Below, in pieces: positions 1-6,193 of a stretch of 8,162 nt of DNA. A program made the translations under genes and the position numbers. How positions within the stretch are numbered: the first letter of the stretch is position 1; each line of letters begins with the position of its first letter. Source of the DNA: an uncultured Lentisphaeraceae bacterium (GTDB lineage Bacteria; Verrucomicrobiota; Kiritimatiellia; RFP12; DVOR01). The stretch spans positions 1 to 8,162 of the forward strand of contig CAMGJH010000035.1 in NCBI GenBank assembly GCA_946056345.1. Reading direction: 5' to 3'. Under the pieces are notes generated by a model. That model worked only from the letters and a program-made list of their open reading frames with translations. It ran no database searches and had not been told where the DNA came from.

Positions 1-62
1 TGGTTGAGGACGGCGGTCAGCTTGTCTTGGGTGGCCGCGGTGGTAGGCTTCTTGTCTGACAT
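1..62 (-). CDS. Start of an unidentified gene, cut by the window edge
   Basis: An ATG at 62 on the minus strand, preceded by a good ribosome site (72-79), opens a frame of 20 codons plus two bases that runs off the window without a stop. The visible product begins MSDKKPTTAATQDKLTAVLN: a polar Lys/Thr/Ala-rich lead followed by what could be the start of a helix, with no signal peptide. It lies 49 bases after panD in the same direction and is probably in the same transcription unit. I do not recognise it. A RecA-like protein, whose N-termini often have this style, is one possibility, but 20 residues cannot decide this. Confidence 0.6.
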   Translation of the reverse strand, partial: MSDKKPTTAATQDKLTAVLN

Positions 63-71
63 AGTGTGAGG

Positions 72-79
72 TTCCTTTT
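72..79 (-). promoter_or_regulatory. Ribosome binding site of the gene at the window edge
   Basis: AAAAGGAA on the minus strand ends 9 bases before the ATG at 62, giving a credible Shine-Dalgarno site for the truncated gene and supporting its start codon. Confidence 0.5.
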
Positions 80-104
80 GGGGGAGGGGGTTGGGGAAGA
101 CGGG
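80..104 (+). other. G-quadruplex-type G-run cluster in the panD downstream gap
   Basis: On the plus strand four G-runs (5, 5, 4 and 3 bases) are separated by loops of 1, 2 and 5 bases, which fits the standard four-run quadruplex pattern. The G-rich strand is the template strand for these genes; the transcript is correspondingly C-rich. The cluster fills half of the 49-base gap between panD and the next gene. Whether it folds or has any role is unknown. Confidence 0.4.
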
Positions 105-111
105 CGCCTCA

Positions 112-468
112 CTAGGCCGGGGCCGCTATGCTGTTCGCGGCATCGAGGCGGACGACCCGGGGGGTGAAGGTGGCGGCTTCGGAGGCATCGACCTGGGCGA
201 AGGCCATAATGATGAGGCGATCGCCCACCTTGCCCATATAGGCCGCCGCGCCGTTGAGGCAGGCAATGCGCGAGCCGCGCGGGCCGGGGATGGCATAGGT
301 TTCCAGGCGCTGGCCGTTGTCGAGGTTGGCCACAAGAATCTTCTCGTAGGTGGCCAGGCCGACGGCATCCATCAGGTCTTCATCAATGGTGAGCGAGCCG
401 AGATACTCCAGGTCGGCCTGCGTGACGCGCAGGTGGTGGAGCTTTGCGTGCAAAAGCGTAAGCGTCAT
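112..468 (-). CDS. panD: Aspartate 1-decarboxylase precursor
   Basis: PanD converts L-aspartate to beta-alanine and CO2 in the cytoplasm, supplying pantothenate and CoA synthesis. The 118-residue product is close to the usual length (E. coli 126). It is made as a proenzyme that cuts itself between Gly24 and Ser25, the serine becoming the pyruvoyl cofactor; here the site reads YLGSLTID with G24-S25 at exactly the E. coli positions. Other residues of the family active site are kept: K9 and H11 (HAKLHH), R54, T57 and Y58 (NGQRLETYAI), and N72 with the NGAAA loop (72-76). The start at 468 is set by homology; the reading frame stays open upstream to 1074, but that part overlaps tricorn in another frame and looks spurious. 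panD starts 16 bases after the tricorn stop, without a good Shine-Dalgarno site, so it may depend on translation arriving from upstream. No panB or panC is visible. Confidence 0.93.
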   Translation of the reverse strand: MTLTLLHAKLHHLRVTQADLEYLGSLTIDEDLMDAVGLATYEKILVANLDNGQRLETYAIPGPRGSRIACLNGAAAYMGKVGDRLIIMAFAQVDASEAATFTPRVVRLDAANSIAAPA

Positions 469-484
469 AGTATCGCGAAGTGAA

Positions 485-3400
485 CTAGAGATGATGTTCC
501 CAACGGAAGGTCTTGGGAACGAAAGGCTTGTCCTCGCGCTGGAAGTCGCGGACATCGTTCTGGAGGACGTCGATGGCCGCGTCGAGCTGCGGGTCGCGGC
601 CGGCCACGGTGTCGGCGGGGGTATTCTCAACGATGACATCGGGGATGGCACCGTGGAGCTCCATATCGGTGCCGTCGAGGGTGTACCAGCCGTAGTGAGC
701 GCGGCGGAGGGTGCCCAGGTCGAGGAGCGGGCCATCGTTGGTGGCGATGACCCCACCATTGGTCTGCACACCCACGAGTTTACCGCGGCCGAGTTGCTTG
801 ATGGCGTGGGAGAAGATTTCGCCATTGGAGACGGTGTTCTGGTTGCAGAGGACGACGACGGGCTTGTCGAAGACCGGGCGGCCCCAGTAGCCAGCGAGGT
901 AGGCGGGGTTGCCGTGGCGGGGAACGGACCAGGAGTGACGCTGGACGCCGAGGATGTTGAGGACCTTGTCGGCCGTGAAGCCGCCGGTATTGTCGCGCAC
1001 ATCGATGACCATTCCGGCCTTGTCGAAGCCCTCGGCGAAGATTTCGCGCTCAAAGCGGTTGTATTCGTCGGCATTCATCTGGGCGATGTTGATGTAGCCG
1101 AGGGTGCCGCCGGAGCGCTGGTGGACGTAGTTGCGACGGCCCTGGTACATCGCCTTGCGCATCAACTCGCGGGCCTTGCCGTAGGTGATGGCCTCGATGT
1201 AGACCTTGCGGGTGGTCTCGCCCGAGCGGACTTCGAGGATGAACTTGCCGGGCTTGGGGCCGTTGAGCAGGAGGGTGGGGTCCATCCCGTTGCGCACTGG
1301 CTTGCCGTCGATGGAGAGGATGAGGTCACCGGGCTTGAGGTCAATCTGGCGGGAGTCGGCGGGGCCTTCGGGGATGACGCTGGCGACCATCCAGCCTTGG
1401 TCGCCGGTGTAGTTCTGGTCGAGGATGACACCGAGGTGGGAGGTGACAGGTTCCCAGGCCTGGAAGTTATTGGAGCGGTCCCACTCGCGGATGGAGTCAT
1501 CGCTGGGATAGAAGCCCAGGTGCGAGGAGTTGAGCTCCCCGTTGAGACTGTTGATGATGCGGTCAAAGACCGAGCGGGTGGGGGCGTAGCGCGCGGGCGC
1601 CTGGTATTTGAGCTTGATGGCCTCCCAGTCGGCACCGTGGAAGGCGGGGTCGTAGTAGTAATCGCGCAGGAGGCCCCAGGCAAGGAGGAAGCCGAGCTCC
1701 TGGTAGTCGCGCAGGTTGAGCTCTTGGTAGACACCGAACTCGTAGGTTTCGTCGAGGGTGCCGATCTTCTTGTCGGAGGTAATCATCACCAGGCGGTCGG
1801 CCTTCTTGGGGTCGGGGTCCTTGCCGAACCAGCCGACGGGGTAGCCCCAGCGGGACTTGAGGAAGCGCGGCTTGAGGTTGTCGGGGAGGGTCACTTCGTA
1901 GGTGCCGGGCTTGCCGCCGATGGTGGCCGGGAAGAGGATGCGGCGCGAATCGGGGGCGAAGATGGGCATTCCCATATCGGCGATGGGGACGGCGTGGACG
2001 CGCTCGTGCAGGTCCTCCAGGTCGATCTGTACGAGATCTTCGGCCTTCGGCGCGGGGACGGGGGCGGTGGCGTCAGCGTCGGGGCGGTTGGGGTCGGGCA
2101 GGGTGGCGACGGTGGCACCGAGGATCTTCGAGGCCTCCGGGCGGTCTTCCAACTTCAGGCCCATATTCTCGATGGCCTTGCGGTAGCCCTGGGAGCGGAG
2201 GCTCTCTTCGTCGTTGCGGCGGAGCCAGACGTAGAAGAGGTTGGAGCCGGTTTCGTTGCGCTGGCCGTTCCAGATGATGATCTGGCCGTCGGGCGACCAG
2301 GTGGGATAGGTGTCGAGCGTGAAGGAGCGCGAGAGGTTGTAGGGCTTGATGGAGGGGTCGTCGATGGAGAGCAGCCAGATGTCGAAGTTGCTGTAGTCGT
2401 CGGCTAAGGCGGCGACGAGCCAGCGGCCATCGGGGGACCAATCGTAGCCGCCCACGCGCATCACCTTGGGGAAGCGGCGGATGACACGGCCCTCGGTGTC
2501 GGCCACGGTGAGTACGCTGGTGGTCTCCACCCAAGCCAGGCGCTTGCCATCGGGAGAGACGGAGAGCCCTTCGCGGCGGAGGGAGTCGTCGACGAGCGGC
2601 TTGACGTTGAAGGAGGAGTTCTCCCACCAGAAGAGGTCGTTGCGGCCTTTTTCGGCCATCAGCAAGGCCACGTTGTCGCCGCGGTCGGAGAAGAAGTAGA
2701 GGCGCGAGCCATCCTTGGAGAAGACGCAGTCGCGCTCCTGGGTACGCGAGTCACCGTAGACGAGCTTGGGTTCGTGCAAGGTGGTCTCCATCACATAGAG
2801 GTCGCCACCGGCGGTGAAGGCGAACTCCATGCCGCCGCTGGTGGCCGAGAGGGAGCCGAAGGCATCATTATTCCAGAGGGTGGTGTAATAGCGGCGGCGG
2901 GTGGCGGCGCGGGCTAGCCCGGTGTCCTCGGGCTTCAGCTCAATCTTCTTGGGGGCCACGCCGGGCGTGGTGGGGTTGAAGGACCAGAAGTCGAAGCCCT
3001 GACGGAAGACCATCGTCTGGCCGTCGGCCGAGAGGGTGGGGGCGATGACGCTGTCGCCCTTAAAGAAGGTCAACTGGCGCTCCTCGCTGCCGGGGAATGC
3101 GTGATACCAGATGTTCTGCGTGCCGCCCTGGCCCGAGACGTAGTAGAAGCCCTTGCCATCGGGTGCCCAGAGGGGCGAGAGGCTCTCGGAGGGGTGCTTG
3201 ACGGCTAGGACGAAGCCCTTGGTTTGCGTGTCGTAGCACCAGATGCGTGAGGCGTTTTCACCCTCGAAGCCCTTGCGGTAGAGCTCTTCGCCCTCTTGGG
3301 TGAAGAGGATGTAGCGGCCGTCGGGGGAGACGGCGGGATCGGAGGCGGGCGCGTCGAAGAGCCGGCGCTCGGCCGCGCGTTTATCCACCGGTAGCCAGGC

Positions 3401-3934
3401 CAGGCGCGACTGGTCGAAGACCGAGCCCGAGTCGTCGCGCAAGACAAAGCAGAGGAGTTCGGAATCATCGGGCGACCACTGGTAGGGGCGCTCGGCCTCG
3501 GAGTTGAAGGCCACTTGGCGCGCTTCGGCACCTTCGGCGATATCGGCCACGAACATATGCCAGCCACCATTGCGGTTGGATTGGAAGGCAAAGCGGCGGC
3601 CGTCGTGCGAGACCAGCGGCCAGGCGTCGCGGCCCGAGGAGTGTTGGATGACCTTGGCCACGCCGCCCTCGGTGGCGGCCAGCCAGATGGCGTCGCACCA
3701 CTCAAAGAGGAAGTGCTTGCCGTCGGGCAAGAGCGAGGGGCGCGAGGCGAGGTAGATGCGCTCGGGGTCGAAGCCCTGCGGGAGGGTGACGGCGGCCGGG
3801 CGGCAGGCCCACTGCGGCACCTCGGGCTGTGGATCGGCGGCGGCGCGCAACGCGCTCGGGAGCGCGGCCAGGGCGCAGAGTAGCAGGAGAGAATGACGGA
3901 ATGATGAGGTAGCGAGTGAAGAGGGGCCAGGCAT
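485..3934 (-). CDS. Exported tricorn-family serine peptidase (S41, with PDZ domain)
   Basis: The product, 1149 residues, is a bacterial tricorn homologue (the Thermoplasma enzyme has 1071) that should degrade peptides to short products. A signal peptide is visible: R13 and H14, a hydrophobic Leu/Ala core (15-29), then an Ala-rich likely cleavage region near 30-33, so it probably acts in the periplasm, unlike the cytosolic archaeal enzyme. Two beta-propellers follow, about 55-320 and 345-720, marked by repeated SPDG-like turns at about 154, 203, 257, 302, 460, 500 and 547. A Pro/acidic linker lies near 610-632. Then come a helical C1 region (about 735-826), a PDZ domain (about 832-912) and the S41 core (about 913-1125). 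By motif comparison the tricorn tetrad Ser-His/Ser/Glu maps to S804-H805 (NSSHLGF), S1036 (TVSNGE, nucleophile) and E1092 (ELHGAIPD); all are present. GGAAAC before the ATG, inside the exporter's last codons, could serve as ribosome site. The 2-base gap to the exporter suggests translational coupling. Confidence 0.9.
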   Translation of the reverse strand: MPGPSSLATSSFRHSLLLLCALAALPSALRAAADPQPEVPQWACRPAAVTLPQGFDPERIYLASRPSLLPDGKHFLFEWCDAIWLAATEGGVAKVIQHSSGRDAWPLVSHDGRRFAFQSNRNGGWHMFVADIAEGAEARQVAFNSEAERPYQWSPDDSELLCFVLRDDSGSVFDQSRLAWLPVDKRAAERRLFDAPASDPAVSPDGRYILFTQEGEELYRKGFEGENASRIWCYDTQTKGFVLAVKHPSESLSPLWAPDGKGFYYVSGQGGTQNIWYHAFPGSEERQLTFFKGDSVIAPTLSADGQTMVFRQGFDFWSFNPTTPGVAPKKIELKPEDTGLARAATRRRYYTTLWNNDAFGSLSATSGGMEFAFTAGGDLYVMETTLHEPKLVYGDSRTQERDCVFSKDGSRLYFFSDRGDNVALLMAEKGRNDLFWWENSSFNVKPLVDDSLRREGLSVSPDGKRLAWVETTSVLTVADTEGRVIRRFPKVMRVGGYDWSPDGRWLVAALADDYSNFDIWLLSIDDPSIKPYNLSRSFTLDTYPTWSPDGQIIIWNGQRNETGSNLFYVWLRRNDEESLRSQGYRKAIENMGLKLEDRPEASKILGATVATLPDPNRPDADATAPVPAPKAEDLVQIDLEDLHERVHAVPIADMGMPIFAPDSRRILFPATIGGKPGTYEVTLPDNLKPRFLKSRWGYPVGWFGKDPDPKKADRLVMITSDKKIGTLDETYEFGVYQELNLRDYQELGFLLAWGLLRDYYYDPAFHGADWEAIKLKYQAPARYAPTRSVFDRIINSLNGELNSSHLGFYPSDDSIREWDRSNNFQAWEPVTSHLGVILDQNYTGDQGWMVASVIPEGPADSRQIDLKPGDLILSIDGKPVRNGMDPTLLLNGPKPGKFILEVRSGETTRKVYIEAITYGKARELMRKAMYQGRRNYVHQRSGGTLGYINIAQMNADEYNRFEREIFAEGFDKAGMVIDVRDNTGGFTADKVLNILGVQRHSWSVPRHGNPAYLAGYWGRPVFDKPVVVLCNQNTVSNGEIFSHAIKQLGRGKLVGVQTNGGVIATNDGPLLDLGTLRRAHYGWYTLDGTDMELHGAIPDVIVENTPADTVAGRDPQLDAAIDVLQNDVRDFQREDKPFVPKTFRWEHHL

Positions 3935-3936
3935 AG

Positions 3937-6054
3937 TTAAGTTTCCGATTGTTGACGGTTTTGGATGTCGCAGAGACGGCGGTAGACTCCACCCTTGGCG
4001 TAAAGTTCATCGTGCGTGCCGCGTTCGACAATCACGCCGTGGTCGAGCACCAGGATGCAGTCGGCCTTGCGGATGGTGGAGAGTCGGTGGGCAATGGCGA
4101 AGATGGTGCGATTTTGCATTAGGTTGTTGATGGCGTGCTGGACCTGCTGCTCGGTGATGGTGTCGAGTGCGGAGGTGGCTTCGTCGAGGATGAGGATGGG
4201 CGGATTGCGCAGGATGGCGCGGGCGATGGCCACGCGCTGGCGCTCGCCGCCGCTGAGGACGAAGCCCTTTTCGCCGACGATGCGATTGTAGCCTTCGGGG
4301 TGAGCGGTGATGAAGTCGTGGGCGTTGGCGAGCTTGGCGGCGTGCTCAATCTCCGCCTGGGTGGCGTTGGGCGAGCCGTAGGCGATGTTCTCGGCGATAG
4401 TGGTGTTGAAGAGGATTGACTCCTGGGTCACCGCGCCGATGATGTTGCGCACGTCGGCAATACGGTAGTCGCGGATGTCGCGGCCGTCGATGCGCACCTG
4501 GCCGGCACTGACATCGTAGAAGCGCGCGAGAAGGTTGGCGAGGGTGCTCTTGCCGCTGCCGGTGGAGCCGACCACGGCGTACATTTGCCCGCGGCGGATG
4601 GTGAAGTGGGCGTCCTTGATGATGTCAACCATGTCGCTGGCGTAGCGGAAGTTCACGTGGTCGAAGTCGATGGCATCGGTGAACTGTGCCAAGGGGAGGG
4701 CGTCGGGCTTCTCCAGCAACTCCTCGTGCACGTCGAGCAACGAGAAGATGCGCTGGAGGGCGGCACGGCCATTCTCGAGGGCCGTCTGCAGACGCCCAAG
4801 CTGCTTCATCGGCTTGTAGAGGATGAGGAAGGGCGGCACCAGGGGAAAGATCTCGTCGATGCCGTGGCCAGTGCCGAAGCAGTAGATGACGAAGATGGCC
4901 GCGAGGAGGAAGGCTACCGCCTCGGTCGTCGGCCCCACCGAGATTCCCCAGCGTACGGCCCGCAACGACATCTTAAGTGCGCGCAGGTTAGCCGCTTCGT
5001 ACTTCTCAATCTCCGCCTGCTCGGTGTGATAGGCCTTGACCACGCGGATGCAGGTGAGGTTCTCGTGGAAGTTCGAGCCGATGCCGGCGGTCTGCTCGAG
5101 CAAGCGCTTGGACCACTTGCGGATCATACGCCCGAGCCACACCACCGGCACAATGCACATCGGGTAACCAATCACCGCGATGAGCAGGAGCGAGACCATA
5201 TCGTTGTGGATGGCGAACCAGCAGACGAAGCCGATGGCACCGAGGATCTCGAAGGGTGCGCGGCAGATGTCGCTCATCGTCTGGCTGATGAGGGTGCGAA
5301 GGGTCTCGGGGTCGTTGGAGGCGCGGCTCATCAACTTGCCCACGTCGCTGCGGCCGTGGAAGGCCAGCGACTGCGCCTGCAGGTGCGCGAACATCGCGTT
5401 GCGTACGTCCATTACCACCTTCATTCCTGCCTTGGTCAGATAGTACTGGTTCAGGAATTGCGTGACCATCTTCAGCAGAATGGCTACCACCAGCAACAGG
5501 CCGAAGAGGAACATTGTGGCCGCCAACCCGTGAATGCCCACCTTCGAGAGCAACTCCTCGGCCAGGTCCAGATACCGCTGATACTTGGCGCTCTCGGCCG
5601 CGCTTTGCCGCTCGAGTTTCGACTTCTGCGCCTTGGGCGCAAAGCCCTCGGTAATCTTCGCCAAGTCCTGATGGACTGCATTCAGCTCCCCGACCTGCGC
5701 GAGCACCTTGGGGGCCTCTTCGCGGACCGCTTCGGGGCGCGAGACCATCGCCTTGCCCGAGGTCTCAATGGAGCCGGTGGCTGTGGAGAGGTCGCCCAAC
5801 GTGCTCTGCAAGTCGGCATAGACCCCTTCGACGGGCGCATCGGGCTGCAACTGCTGCAACATCGGCTGGATGGCCGAGAAGATTGGCACCCACGCGCCGC
5901 CGGTCACCATCCCCAAGAACGCGCCCAGGAAGATGACCCGCCGGTAGCGCCGCGCAAACCCCCACAACCGCCCGTAGACCTCACGCGCAGAGTATTCACG
6001 GTCGAACCACTCCCGCCCGAGGGTCTCTTGCTGGGCCTTTCGCTTCTTTGCCAT
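3937..6054 (-). CDS. MsbA-type ABC exporter, fused membrane and ATPase domains
   Basis: This 705-residue inner-membrane half-transporter should work as a homodimer, exporting a lipid, lipid A core or another hydrophobic compound. After a basic cytoplasmic N-terminus, membrane helix 1 spans about 39-63 and helix 2 about 174-200; helices 3-6 lie near 265-310 and 368-418. The ATPase domain (about 461-705) has A-loop Y471, Walker A GSTGSGKS (496-503), Q-loop Q544, signature LSGGE (600-604), Walker B LILDEA (621-626), D-loop SALD and H-loop H656, so it looks catalytically complete. It is about 120 residues longer than E. coli MsbA, mostly from a polar, probably helical insert (about 67-172) between helices 1 and 2, predicted to face the periplasm. 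I chose the ATG at 6054 (MAKKRK) over ATGs at 6153 and 6150 because those would run coding sequence through the intergenic hairpin and add an unlike N-terminus. The ribosome site is weak (AAGAAAG). Its TAA lies 2 bases from the tricorn start. Substrate is unknown. Confidence 0.92.
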   Translation of the reverse strand: MAKKRKAQQETLGREWFDREYSAREVYGRLWGFARRYRRVIFLGAFLGMVTGGAWVPIFSAIQPMLQQLQPDAPVEGVYADLQSTLGDLSTATGSIETSGKAMVSRPEAVREEAPKVLAQVGELNAVHQDLAKITEGFAPKAQKSKLERQSAAESAKYQRYLDLAEELLSKVGIHGLAATMFLFGLLLVVAILLKMVTQFLNQYYLTKAGMKVVMDVRNAMFAHLQAQSLAFHGRSDVGKLMSRASNDPETLRTLISQTMSDICRAPFEILGAIGFVCWFAIHNDMVSLLLIAVIGYPMCIVPVVWLGRMIRKWSKRLLEQTAGIGSNFHENLTCIRVVKAYHTEQAEIEKYEAANLRALKMSLRAVRWGISVGPTTEAVAFLLAAIFVIYCFGTGHGIDEIFPLVPPFLILYKPMKQLGRLQTALENGRAALQRIFSLLDVHEELLEKPDALPLAQFTDAIDFDHVNFRYASDMVDIIKDAHFTIRRGQMYAVVGSTGSGKSTLANLLARFYDVSAGQVRIDGRDIRDYRIADVRNIIGAVTQESILFNTTIAENIAYGSPNATQAEIEHAAKLANAHDFITAHPEGYNRIVGEKGFVLSGGERQRVAIARAILRNPPILILDEATSALDTITEQQVQHAINNLMQNRTIFAIAHRLSTIRKADCILVLDHGVIVERGTHDELYAKGGVYRRLCDIQNRQQSET

Positions 6055-6094
6055 AGGGTTTGCGCTTTCTTGATGAGTTGTTTGGGGAGGAGAG

Positions 6095-6176
6095 TGGCTG
6101 TGCGCTGGGCGAAACAGAAGCCGGAGCGCGGCATTCCCGCGCCCGGCCATCACGCTTGTTTAGGCTCGCACAGCCA
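6095..6176. repeat. Perfect 10-base inverted repeat enclosing the hairpin
   Basis: TGGCTGTGCG at 6095-6104 and its exact reverse complement CGCACAGCCA at 6167-6176 flank the GC-rich hairpin at 6120-6147. In RNA the two arms could close an outer stem around the inner hairpin. The 139-base gap between the two genes (6055-6193) otherwise shows no coding signal or convincing promoter. Confidence 0.6.
6112..6147 (-). terminator. Possible Rho-independent terminator or attenuator after the carboxyltransferase gene
   Basis: On the minus strand GCCGGGCGCGG, loop GAATG, then CCGCGCTCCGGC can form a GC-rich hairpin of two 5-base-pair stems with a small asymmetric internal loop (6147-6120), followed by TTCTGTTT (6119-6112). 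It begins about 46 bases after the TAA at 6194, the usual place for a terminator. The T-tract is interrupted by C and G, so termination is probably incomplete and the exporter gene may still be read through. I found no clear promoter between this hairpin and the exporter start. Confidence 0.45.
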
Positions 6177-6193
6177 TTGGGTCGGCTTCCGCC

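Noticed and set aside
350..2407. A 685-codon open frame on the plus strand opposite tricorn and panD
   Set aside because: It is antisense to genes with clear domain and catalytic motifs. The translation is a monotonous Gly/Val/Ala/Asp/Glu-rich string with no recognisable motif, as expected for a mirror frame in GC-rich coding DNA.
3875..3877. Cys20 of the tricorn protein as a lipoprotein anchor
   Set aside because: The preceding residues are LLLL, with no small residue at -1, so the lipobox rule is not met. The hydrophobic core continues past the cysteine to an ordinary Ala-rich cleavage region.
6055..6153. Extended N-terminus of the exporter starting at 6153
   Set aside because: The extra 33 residues would be encoded through the hairpin and inverted repeat and lack similarity to exporter N-termini; MAKKRK at 6054 is a typical start.
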